DNA of 13,279 nt from CAZFZQ01 sp964522845 (GCA_964522845.1 CAZFZQ010000020.1:1-13279), one strand, 5' to 3'; counted from the first letter of the stretch, positions 7,062 to 12,622 are shown. Program-made: numbers and translations. The notes: generated by a model not told the origin, from the sequence alone.

Positions 7062-7091
7062 ATTATAACGCAAATGCTACGATCGTAGCAA
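7062..7091 (-). promoter_or_regulatory. Promoter of the PaaX-like gene
   Basis: On the minus strand the -35 TTGCTA (7091-7086) and -10 TATAAT (7067-7062) are 18 bases apart. The perfect palindrome TGCTACGATCGTAGCA overlaps the -35 box and spacer, a classic repressor position. The transcript would have a short AT-rich leader. Confidence 0.75.
7075..7090. promoter_or_regulatory. Putative operator, ACGATCGT core
   Basis: TGCTACGATCGTAGCA is a perfect 16-base palindrome. Its core ACGATCGT is shared with the two 45-bp elements flanking the gene. The shared core and the position over the promoter suggest it is a binding site for the PaaX-like product; this is inference. Confidence 0.6.
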
Positions 7092-7125
7092 ACGTGTTAT
7101 TTTTTTGATGTGAAAAATTGAAAAT

Positions 7126-7171
7126 AAAATGTATCACGTTTCTCACGATCGTGAAGATTGTGATACATTTT
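7126..7171. repeat. 45-bp palindrome, upstream inverted copy
   Basis: It has the same arms, ATGTATCAC and GTGATACAT, and core TCACGATCGTGA as 6477-6521, in the opposite orientation (spacers GTTT and GATT). It lies about 80 bases upstream of the PaaX-like gene. The two copies bound a unit of about 695 bases. No clear target-site duplication is visible outside them. Confidence 0.9.
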
Positions 7172-7241
7172 ATTATGGATGTTTTTTCGATTTTTTTAGC
7201 ACTAATTTTTTAATGTTAAATTATTTTTAAATTTTTGAAAT

Positions 7242-7271
7242 AAAAAAAGCAGTTCCGATGTTTTGGAACCG
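7242..7271 (-). terminator. Rho-independent terminator
   Basis: On the minus strand CGGTTCC (7271-7265) pairs with GGAACTG (7256-7250) around an 8-base loop, followed by seven Ts (7248-7242). It is the second terminator downstream of the small-protein operon. Confidence 0.8.
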
Positions 7272-7387
7272 GCGGCTTGTCCCGCGACTCGTCCCGCAAA
7301 GCTTTAGCGGCGTGGGAAGCTCTTGGGCTGCCAAGAGCGAAGTGGGAGGGTGGGGCGGGACTGATAATTTGCGGTTTGATAGTTTTT
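7272..7387 (-). other. Structured stretch between two terminators
   Basis: The 116 bases hold no convincing gene. On either strand GTCCCGC (7291-7297, with another copy at 7279-7285) can pair with GCGGGAC (7355-7361), enclosing the perfect 8-bp hairpin GCTCTTGG/CCAAGAGC (7319-7338, loop GCTG). It may be an extended 3' UTR after incomplete termination at 7388, or a small RNA; I see no consensus promoter for it. Confidence 0.4.
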
Positions 7388-7421
7388 GGAAAAAAAACGC
7401 TCCGGCGTGATGCTCGGAGCG
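7388..7421 (-). terminator. Rho-independent terminator of the small-protein operon
   Basis: On the minus strand the perfect 7-bp stem CGCTCCG/CGGAGCG with a 10-base loop is followed directly by a run of Ts. It begins 13 bases after the stop of the 46-aa gene. Confidence 0.9.
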
Positions 7422-7433
7422 GGTAGGGGTGGG

Positions 7434-7574
7434 TTAGTTGGCGCGCTGGTTGCGCTGGTGCTCGCGCAGGCGCTTCTCGAAGGAGGGCTTCTTGTCGCCC
7501 TTCTTTTGCAGGGGGGTGGTGTCGCCCTTGGTGCGAAGGGCACCAAGGATCCATGCGAGGATCTTGGAGAGCAT
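7434..7574 (-). CDS. Small basic protein of 46 aa, unknown function
   Basis: The ATG at 7574 follows a strong Shine-Dalgarno (AAAGGAG, six bases upstream), and the frame ends with TAA at 7434. The protein starts with a short hydrophobic stretch (MLSKILAWILGALRT) and continues as a very basic tail (KKGDKKPSFEKRLREHQRNQ). The N-terminus could be an amphipathic or membrane-contacting helix. It starts 14 bases after the stop of the 137-aa gene, and a good terminator follows, so the two form one operon. Codon use is GC-rich like its partner. I do not recognise a family. The strong ribosome site, operon position and terminator argue that it is real despite its size. Confidence 0.65.
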   Translation of the reverse strand: MLSKILAWILGALRTKGDTTPLQKKGDKKPSFEKRLREHQRNQRAN

Positions 7575-7588
7575 TGGTCACTCCTTTT

Positions 7589-8002
7589 CTACTTCCTGCG
7601 TTGCTTGAGCTTGCGCGCCATTTTCTGGCGCTTCTTGGCTTTCTTGGAGGTGCCGGTGCCGGACTGGTTGGTTTCCCCGCGATTGGGGATGGAATCCAGC
7701 CACTCCTTCTGCTCCTCCTCTCGCGAAGTGCGGTTCTTGGTCGCGCTCTGTTTGCGTTTGCGCTCGGTCGCGAGCCGTGCTTCGCGCTCCTCGTCGGTCT
7801 CCTGGCGGTTCTTGGACAGGCCGCCTCCCACATTCCTGCGGGTGGCCTTGACTGCGGACTCCGCCGTCTGCTTGAGCAGATCCACAAGTGTCTGAGACAA
7901 CCCGCCGTGCAACTCGTCGCAGTAGGTGGGGGCGACTTGCATTCCGAACTCGGCCACGAACTTGGCCGGTCCGCACTCGCGCCAGCATTTCTTGCACTTC
8001 AT
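7589..8002 (-). CDS. Unknown protein with Cys cluster and basic tail (137 aa)
   Basis: The start at 8002 is set by a strong Shine-Dalgarno (AAGGAG, seven bases upstream). The frame stays open for 40 codons further upstream, but that part is AT-rich, palindromic and codes without a ribosome site. The N-terminus has C3, C6, C10 and C28 with H32 (MKCKKCWREC, then YCDELHG), which could bind one zinc ion. The rest (60-137) is highly charged and probably helical or disordered, ending in a strongly basic KKAKKRQKMARKLKQRRK, as in nucleic-acid-binding tails. No family is recognised. It is the first gene of an operon with the 46-aa protein. It is GC-rich compared with the ribosomal and recA genes. Confidence 0.75.
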   Translation of the reverse strand: MKCKKCWRECGPAKFVAEFGMQVAPTYCDELHGGLSQTLVDLLKQTAESAVKATRRNVGGGLSKNRQETDEEREARLATERKRKQSATKNRTSREEEQKEWLDSIPNRGETNQSGTGTSKKAKKRQKMARKLKQRRK

Positions 8003-8170
8003 TGCTTTTCTCCTTGTTGGGGTTGGGTTGTTGAGGAGCATTAAATTTCTAAAATCAATTGAATCTACTTTGCCGTTTTTCTTTAAATCTTCTGATAACT
8101 GCGTTACTGTTAAGATTTGCAAAAAATAATTTAACTAATAGACTCAATTGGTTTTAGAAATATTTCGCAT

Positions 8171-8236
8171 AAGTTCATAACTGGATTCTGGATCCCGCAT
8201 CAAGTGCGGGATGACAGAGGGGGTGGTTGTGAACTT
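8171..8236. repeat. REP-like element inside flanking inverted repeat
   Basis: The core CTGGATTCTGGATCCCGCAT, then CAAGTGCGGGATGACAGAGGGGG (8181-8223), is the intergenic counterpart of the VIPAKAGIQ-coding copy at 431-466. It is enclosed by AAGTTCATAAC (8171-8181) and GTTGTGAACTT (8226-8236), which pair with one mismatch. Confidence 0.7.
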
Positions 8237-8272
8237 GTGTGAAAGCCCTACGCGAATGGTAGGGCGGGTTGG

Positions 8273-8316
8273 ACTGTTTGGCTACTCAGCCGTTGCGGCT
8301 GATTCGGCCAGACAGT
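8273..8316. other. Hairpin in 3' UTR of the 504-aa gene
   Basis: ACTGT, TGGC and TCAGCCG pair in order with CGGCTGA, GCCA and ACAGT around a TTG loop, giving 16 base pairs with small internal loops. It starts 12 bases after the stop codon on the minus strand but lacks a T-run. A second hairpin (GCCCTAC/GTAGGGC, 8245-8265) follows. Together they may stabilise or end the message. Confidence 0.6.
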
Positions 8317-8328
8317 TATGTAAAGGTA

Positions 8329-9843
8329 CTACTTGTTGTCGGTGGGGGCGGAGAGGGTGGCGAGGGTCGCGGCGAAGGGGGTGTGCGAGAGCGGCTGCTC
8401 GTCGCCGATTGTGACGCCGGTCGTGCCGACCGTCTCCACGGGGACGGGTGCCTCCGGGGTCTCGAGCTCGTTGTCGTCGTTCGCGCCATCGCCGAGCTCG
8501 ATCTCCGGCGGGGCGGCCTCGGGCCGGCCGTTGTTCTGGCCGTCCTCGTCCGACTTGCGCTGGAGCTTCTGGCGGGGGGTCTTGCTCTTGTCGCCGTTGC
8601 CGTTCGTCGGCTCGGGGTTGGGGGTGGGGGTGGGGTTCTCGTCGCCGTTGCGCTTGGCCTCGTACTCGGCCTGGCGCTCGGCCTGGTAGCTCACCGCCTT
8701 CTCCAGCGACTGGAGGCGGTGGGCCTTCCAGAATGCCAGCTCGGACTCCTTGTCTCCGAGCTTCAGAAGGCCCATCTCCTGCGCCACCACCTTCATGGTG
8801 ACGGCCTCGTGGTGGAACATCACCACGATACCCTCGGCCGTCTGGCCAAGGAGTCGTCCGTCCGCGGTCCGGAGGCGCACGACGATCTTGGCGCACATCC
8901 AGTTCGGCAGGACCTTGTCGGTCTTGGAGATGTGGGTGTCGGAGAGCTTTCCGTGGAAGATGGAGCCCTCCACGGCCGACCGGATCTCGGTCTCCTCGGG
9001 ATCGCTGTTGCCGAAGAGGTAGATTAGCGAACGGGACGACAGGATGTCCCGGTCCTTGTCCGAGACGACCCACTTGTCCGACCTGGTCTTGAAGCCCAGA
9101 GCGGTGAGCTCTCCCTTCAGGGCCTTGCGGTGGAAGTTCTTGGCCTTCTCGATCCGGGCCTTCCGCTCGGCCTCGCGCTTGGCGTCCTCCGCCTCGCGCT
9201 CCTCGTTCTTCTTGTTCATGTCCTTCACGTCCGCCGGGTCCATGACCAAGGAGAAGAGGTCGTCCACGGCCGCGATCTTGATCGCAGCCTGACGGTCGCG
9301 CTCGGCTTGCGCCTCGCGCTCCTTCTTCTCGGCCTCGGCCTTCTTGGCCTCGCGCTCCTCGTTCTTCTCGGCCTCGCGCGCGTCGCGCTTGGCCTTCTGG
9401 TGGATCCAGCTCTCCTCGGCCACCATGAGCGGCACGAAGAGATCGGGGACGATGTAGGGTTTTTCCTTCGTCCCCCACAGGGTCGACGGGGTGCTGATGT
9501 CCGGCGCGGCGAAGACCGCCTCGAACTTCTTGGCCACTTCGGAGTCGGTGCTGGCGAGCGCGTAGCCCGTCGGTCCCTTCTCTTCCATGACCTTGATCAG
9601 CCCCAGCGTCTTGCCCAGCAGGTTCAGCTCGGCGAGACGCTTCTTGTCCTTGGTCTCTCCCATCATGCCCTTCACGACGCCGAGCATGGCATCGTTGGGG
9701 CAGTCGGCGATCCTCAGCCGACTGACGAGGAGCTTCCGAACGAACCACAGGCGCTGGACGTTGATCGTCTGAGCCTGGTCCTTCTCCATCTCCTGCCCGT
9801 CCAGGGTCCTGAGGCTGCTGTTCTTGGTCTCGTTGGTGGACAT
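8329..9843 (-). CDS. Coiled-coil protein of unknown function (504 aa)
   Basis: The ATG at 9843 follows an AGAGGAAG ribosome site. The first 145 residues look folded (INVQRLWFVRKLLVSRLRIA, then KKFEAVFAAPDIS, YIVPDLFVPLMVAEESW). Residues 148-237 are Lys/Glu/Arg/Ala-rich coiled coil, broken at about 186-210. A second folded part spans 240-385 (LTALGFKTRSDKWVVSDKDRD, VLPNWMCAKIVVRLRTADGRL, FHHEAVTMKVVAQEMGLLKL). The last 105 residues are Pro/Asn/Gly/Glu-rich and probably disordered. No signal peptide, membrane span or catalytic motif is seen, so it is probably cytoplasmic. I do not recognise a family. It has its own strong promoter (9961-9989) and a leader with hairpins. Long open frames on both other strands here come from its GC-rich codons. 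Expression as a single-gene unit fits an abundant structural or binding protein, but that is inference. Confidence 0.85.
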   Translation of the reverse strand: MSTNETKNSSLRTLDGQEMEKDQAQTINVQRLWFVRKLLVSRLRIADCPNDAMLGVVKGMMGETKDKKRLAELNLLGKTLGLIKVMEEKGPTGYALASTDSEVAKKFEAVFAAPDISTPSTLWGTKEKPYIVPDLFVPLMVAEESWIHQKAKRDAREAEKNEEREAKKAEAEKKEREAQAERDRQAAIKIAAVDDLFSLVMDPADVKDMNKKNEEREAEDAKREAERKARIEKAKNFHRKALKGELTALGFKTRSDKWVVSDKDRDILSSRSLIYLFGNSDPEETEIRSAVEGSIFHGKLSDTHISKTDKVLPNWMCAKIVVRLRTADGRLLGQTAEGIVVMFHHEAVTMKVVAQEMGLLKLGDKESELAFWKAHRLQSLEKAVSYQAERQAEYEAKRNGDENPTPTPNPEPTNGNGDKSKTPRQKLQRKSDEDGQNNGRPEAAPPEIELGDGANDDNELETPEAPVPVETVGTTGVTIGDEQPLSHTPFAATLATLSAPTDNK

Positions 9844-9859
9844 GACACTTCCTCTTTCT

Positions 9860-9873
9860 TGGGCATTTGCCCA
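9860..9873 (-). promoter_or_regulatory. Leader hairpin upstream of the 504-aa gene
   Basis: TGGGCAAATGCCCA folds into a 5-bp hairpin about 16 bases before the start codon, just upstream of the ribosome site. It is preceded by AAGA, like the hairpin in the leader of the 187-aa gene (12160-12174). Further upstream GCCGGTA and TACCGGC can pair across the leader. Confidence 0.5.
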
Positions 9874-9960
9874 TCTTGTTGCCGGTAATGATGTTTTGTT
9901 AAAGTTGGGAAACTGGCTACCGGCCCGCCAATCTCCTTATCCCATTTTAGGATTGCTCAC

Positions 9961-9989
9961 ATCATAGCATATATTTTGATTTTTGTCAA
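9961..9989 (-). promoter_or_regulatory. Strong promoter of the 504-aa gene
   Basis: On the minus strand -35 TTGACA (9989-9984), a 17-base spacer ending TGC, and -10 TATGAT (9966-9961) form a near-consensus, extended -10 promoter. The leader is about 110 bases. Confidence 0.9.
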
Positions 9990-10021
9990 GTGCTATTTAT
10001 AGCTTTTTGGCTAAAATTACA

Positions 10022-10054
10022 CAAAATTAAAAACCGCGCTCTTTTGGAACGCGG
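10022..10054 (-). terminator. Terminator of the RNase J-like gene
   Basis: On the minus strand CCGCGTTC pairs with GAGCGCGG around CAAAA (8 bp with one G-U pair), followed by TTTTTAATTTT. It lies about 20 bases after the stop codon. Confidence 0.9.
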
Positions 10055-10076
10055 GGTTAGGACACTAATCTAATGT

Positions 10077-11408
10077 TTAGATTTCGATTCTTTGGCCCAT
10101 TATGGGTTTGACAATCCTTGTCCTATCGCCCAGAAGGTGTTGAAGTTCCCCAACCGAGTTATTCAGGAAGTGGTAGGGGAGAAGCCGCTTGGGCCGCTTG
10201 GCTTCCGCAATCAGCTTTAGGTCGCCGCCCAAACCATGGCTTTTCACGTGCAGTTTGGCTTCGGACACGTTCCAGGTTGGGTGCAGGCCGAGAACATTGG
10301 CTTGTCCTTGATGAACGAAAACTTCTGCTCCTTGGTTCACGGCCTCAGTTAGGAGTTCTCGCATCACCTGGACTTTGGCCTGGAAAAAGGCCTTATTTTC
10401 ATTCGGAATCAAGGAAGATGAAAGATACAGTCGGTCGCCCGGCCGAAGATCTTCGCTTTTTACGAGCCGATGGATGAATGAACCTTCTTCCGCCTGGTTG
10501 CCGGTGCCAAAGACAACGTGCGTCTTTGGGTCGTCCACCTCAACCATTTTCAGCTTGTATTCGCTGTTTTTCCGCTGAAGCCGTTTCTCAAGGATGTGGG
10601 CGGTGCTGTGCATTGCCCAGCCCTCAAAGCTGACGTTGATGTCCGCGCCGTACAGCAGTTTCCATAGATTAAGCATCCGGTCAATGTTTGCGGAATTCAT
10701 GAACACATAATGCGTGACTTCCTTTTCCGGTTTCTGCCGGATCAAGTCAAAAAGAGAAAGCACGACCGGGCCTTCCGGCTCGCTTATGCCTTTATGACGG
10801 GCATAGAGAACATCCGTGACCAGAAGGTCAACGTCTTGGACTTTGCGCAATTGATCCAGATTTGTTTCTCGCGTTTCTTCGGTCATTCCCGTGAGTTTGT
10901 TGTCGCTCATATGGGTAATGGTTTTGTCAAAAACCGAGATGTCAAATCCGAATGAACCGATGACACTATGCGTACATTGCCGCGGGATGAGATGAACTGG
11001 TCCGATATCAAATGGCTCGCCGTCCTGGAAGGTGTGGGTCTTAATCTCTTCCATCTTCACGCCTTGTTTTTTTGCCATGAGCTCCAAAAACAGAAGGGCG
11101 TCTTCGGAAAGATGAACCATTGCTCCGGATTCGCGGGCTACAAGCGGCACGCCGCCCAAGTGGTCAAAATGCGGGTGAGTGATAACGATATCATTGATGT
11201 TTCTCGCATTTGGGATTCTCAAGAATCTTTTGCGAGCTTCGTGTTCGGTTTGGTCTGAAGTGGGAGCGGGATTTCCGCCCAAGTCCATCAGGAATGAGTA
11301 GGTTTTGCCGTTGTTGTCAATGGCTTCATAAAGAAATGAAGTGTCGGCGGTTTCATAGACTCCGCCCAGCGGTGTTACGAAGACTTGTTCCTTCTTTTGT
11401 CCCGGCAT
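10077..11408 (-). CDS. RNase J-like beta-CASP metallo-ribonuclease (443 aa)
   Basis: The protein is a metallo-beta-lactamase-fold nuclease of the beta-CASP group. It starts near FVTPLGGVYE, like the PLGGVGE of RNase J. It has the metal motif THPHFDH (H78, H80, D82, H83), then H147 in THSVIGSFGFDI and D169 in SDN. The beta-CASP part shows FMNSANIDRM, where RNase J has ASNVHR. GTGNQAEEGS and GDRLYLSSSLIPNENKA follow, matching the TGSQGEP and SSSPIPGNE motifs. H390 in HVKSH and H413 in LLPYHF complete the site. RNase J degrades RNA from the 5' end and cuts internally. This copy is about 100 residues shorter than typical RNase J and lacks the C-terminal domain, so it may be a specialised paralogue. 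The ATG at 11408 has an AAAGGAAG ribosome site. It is a single-gene unit with a strong promoter and terminator. Confidence 0.8.
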   Translation of the reverse strand: MPGQKKEQVFVTPLGGVYETADTSFLYEAIDNNGKTYSFLMDLGGNPAPTSDQTEHEARKRFLRIPNARNINDIVITHPHFDHLGGVPLVARESGAMVHLSEDALLFLELMAKKQGVKMEEIKTHTFQDGEPFDIGPVHLIPRQCTHSVIGSFGFDISVFDKTITHMSDNKLTGMTEETRETNLDQLRKVQDVDLLVTDVLYARHKGISEPEGPVVLSLFDLIRQKPEKEVTHYVFMNSANIDRMLNLWKLLYGADINVSFEGWAMHSTAHILEKRLQRKNSEYKLKMVEVDDPKTHVVFGTGNQAEEGSFIHRLVKSEDLRPGDRLYLSSSLIPNENKAFFQAKVQVMRELLTEAVNQGAEVFVHQGQANVLGLHPTWNVSEAKLHVKSHGLGGDLKLIAEAKRPKRLLPYHFLNNSVGELQHLLGDRTRIVKPIMGQRIEI

Positions 11409-11472
11409 GGCGGGCTTCCTTTCTAATGTTAGGTTGAATTTACAAGGTGCGGTTTTTTGTTGCTTGGAGCTT

Positions 11473-11501
11473 ATATTAGCACGGATTAAGATGTTTGTCA
11501 A
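11473..11501 (-). promoter_or_regulatory. Strong promoter of the RNase J-like gene
   Basis: On the minus strand -35 TTGACA (11501-11496), a 17-base spacer ending TGC, and -10 TAATAT (11478-11473). The leader is about 60 bases. The -35 lies just after the terminator of the upstream unit. Confidence 0.9.
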
Positions 11502-11506
11502 GTTGA

Positions 11507-11549
11507 AGAAAAAAAAGAAGCCGAAGTATCGTAGTGATTACTTCGGCTT
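11507..11549 (-). terminator. Terminator of the 187-aa gene
   Basis: On the minus strand the perfect 11-bp stem AAGCCGAAGTA/TACTTCGGCTT with a 10-base loop is followed by CTTTTTTTTCTT. Confidence 0.95.
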
Positions 11550-11570
11550 TGATGCAAAAGGGCGTGGGGG

Positions 11571-12134
11571 TTAGAGCGGGCGGGCGACGAAGGAGCCGTC
11601 TTCGGCCGTGAGGGAGTAGCGGGGGTGTTCGTGCGGGGCGCGCGCCGTGAGATTCACGACCGTTGTGTCGTTGGGGTTCTGCCAGATGTAGGCCTGGCCA
11701 TAGACCGGAGCGGTGAGCTCGGCGGGGACGGAGGGCAGGCAGGGGGTGTAGGTCGTGGGCAGGCGGGTGTAGGTGGCGTTGACGATCCACTTGCTCTTGG
11801 GCTTGAAGTTCCTCTTGTCCTTGGAGGGCGAGGGGAGCTTCTCGTACCAGTGGATGTCGGCGAGCGCGTAGCCGGCGGCGAGGAGCGACTGCTCCAACTC
11901 CGCGACCGTGACCTTCTGCTCCGCGAGCACCTGCTCGCCCGTGGTCACGAGGCCTTCCATCAGGCGGCTACGCTCCATGAGCTCGGGGCGTCCGGCGTCC
12001 AGCGCTTGGCCAATGTGCTTGGCGTCATTGGCCTCGCGCGTGCGGGTCGCCTTGTCCGGGATGCCGGCGGGAACGAGGTTGCGGTTGGACAGCGAGAAGC
12101 TGACGATGACGGTGTTCTGCAGGTTGAGCGACAT
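11571..12134 (-). CDS. Unknown protein of 187 aa, GC-rich single-gene unit
   Basis: The ATG at 12134 follows a strong ribosome site (AAGGAGG, eight bases upstream); in-frame codons upstream run into the promoter and are not used. The N-terminus (SLNLQNTVIVSFSLSNRNL) looks like a beta strand. Residues 45-105 are helical (EANDAKHIGQALDAGRPELM, then TTGEQVLAEQKVTVAELEQSLLAAGY). The C-terminal part is rich in Pro, Thr and Tyr with likely beta strands (KWIVNATYTRLPTTYTP, PVYGQAYIWQNPNDTTVVNL). There is no signal peptide, membrane span or catalytic motif I recognise. It has its own promoter (12195-12223), a leader hairpin and a perfect terminator, the same layout as the neighbouring units. Its GC-rich codons create a long false frame on the other strand. 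A structural or binding role is only a guess. Confidence 0.82.
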   Translation of the reverse strand: MSLNLQNTVIVSFSLSNRNLVPAGIPDKATRTREANDAKHIGQALDAGRPELMERSRLMEGLVTTGEQVLAEQKVTVAELEQSLLAAGYALADIHWYEKLPSPSKDKRNFKPKSKWIVNATYTRLPTTYTPCLPSVPAELTAPVYGQAYIWQNPNDTTVVNLTARAPHEHPRYSLTAEDGSFVARPL

Positions 12135-12159
12135 GGTGTTGCCTCCTTGTTGGTTAGAC

Positions 12160-12174
12160 GTGGGATTTTCCCAC
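12160..12174 (-). promoter_or_regulatory. Leader hairpin upstream of the 187-aa gene
   Basis: GTGGGA and TCCCAC pair around a 3-base loop, about 25 bases before the start codon. The preceding AAGAT and the A-rich loop resemble the leader hairpin at 9860-9873, although the coding genes are unrelated. Confidence 0.5.
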
Positions 12175-12194
12175 ATCTTCATTATCTTGCAGGT

Positions 12195-12223
12195 AGTATA
12201 GCACACTTTAAGGATTTTGTCAA
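12195..12223 (-). promoter_or_regulatory. Strong promoter of the 187-aa gene
   Basis: On the minus strand -35 TTGACA (12223-12218), a 17-base spacer ending TGC, and -10 TATACT (12200-12195). The start of transcription falls about 55 bases before the start codon. Confidence 0.9.
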
Positions 12224-12233
12224 GTCCCCATAC

Positions 12234-12263
12234 AAAAAATCCGCTAAAATAAGCGGATTTTTT
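12234..12263 (-). terminator. Perfect terminator of the structured RNA
   Basis: AAAAAATCCGC (12234-12244) and GCGGATTTTTT (12253-12263) form an 11-bp perfect stem with an 8-base loop and U-rich ends on either strand. It follows the candidate RNA and precedes the promoter of the 187-aa gene by 11 bases. Confidence 0.93.
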
Positions 12264-12573
12264 GACTTCTTTTCACTGGCTGGAGGACTCAACGTGGGTG
12301 TGGGTGAGAATTTAAAAAGATCTCGTTTGTTTTACACCCAGGAGTACCCCCAACCGGTGGAAAGAAATGATGTATTGCCGGTAAACTGGAGGCAGAAATT
12401 GCTTAAGCTACCCGAAGGCGCAAAAGCCAAAGAATTCAGCCGGCACCGTCTAGCTAGAGGCCGGACAGGCCCATTTGAATGCCCCACAGATCTCACCCCA
12501 TGCTTAAAGAAGAGAGATCCTCCTAACCTCCATTTTACCGACAACAAGCACAAAATCGGTTTTCAAAGTATTA
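12234..12573 (-). ncRNA. Candidate structured non-coding RNA, about 340 nt
   Basis: A strong promoter (12580-12608) and a perfect terminator (12234-12263) bound a transcript with no convincing gene. The sequence shows RNA-like pairing. A long-range helix of about 17 bp with one mismatch joins 12543-12527 (TGTCGGTAAAATGGAGG) to 12394-12376 (CCTCCAGTTTACCGGCA). Inside it are GAGATC/GATCTC (12514-12519 with 12489-12494), CCGGC/GCCGG with TCTA/TAGA (12439-12464), and a C(UUCG)G tetraloop hairpin (12410-12419) within a TTG-GCTT/AAGCAA stem. A 3' domain pairs TGGGTGT with ACACCCA (12340-12334 with 12301-12295), enclosing GAGA/TCTC. I see none of the conserved blocks of RNase P RNA, tmRNA, SRP RNA or 6S RNA. 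A 73-codon frame (12332-12553) exists but has no ribosome site and odd composition. The class is unknown. Confidence 0.7.
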
Positions 12574-12579
12574 AAACAC

Positions 12580-12608
12580 AGCATAACACACTTTTTAATT
12601 TTTGTCAA
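12580..12608 (-). promoter_or_regulatory. Strong promoter of the structured RNA
   Basis: On the minus strand -35 TTGACA (12608-12603), a 17-base spacer ending TGT, and -10 TATGCT (12585-12580). It has the same architecture as the promoters at 9961, 11473 and 12195. Confidence 0.88.
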
Positions 12609-12622
12609 GGGCACCTCTTATT

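Larger units (their letters stand above)
8003..8328. other. Gene-free spacer with several inverted repeats
   Basis: This spacer holds no supported gene. 8044-8165 is a nested inverted repeat: TTTCTAAAATCAATTGAATC on the left pairs with GACTCAATTGGTTTTAGAAA on the right, and AAATCTT/AAGATTT pair inside. 8171-8236 is a REP-like element in a flanking hairpin. 8245-8265 and 8273-8316 are two hairpins after the 504-aa gene. No consensus promoter for the 137-aa gene could be placed, although its leader is AT-rich. Confidence 0.6.

Noticed and set aside
6477..7171. Insertion sequence or casposon
   Set aside because: No transposase or integrase is encoded and no target-site duplication is seen; the inverted palindromes could equally be regulatory sites.
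8003..8122. Upstream extension of the 137-aa gene to a TTG at 8122
   Set aside because: The internal ATG at 8002 has a strong Shine-Dalgarno, while the extension is AT-rich, palindromic and has none. It is kept as an open question in the findings.
8269..9888. Long plus-strand frames and a second long minus-strand frame over the 504-aa gene
   Set aside because: Their residues are low-complexity Gly/Arg/Leu or Val/Leu, they lack ribosome sites, and they mirror the third-position GC bias of the 504-aa gene, which has a clear start signal.
12332..12553. 73-codon minus-strand frame within the structured RNA
   Set aside because: It has no well-placed ribosome site, unusual composition, and the same bases take part in consistent RNA pairing.
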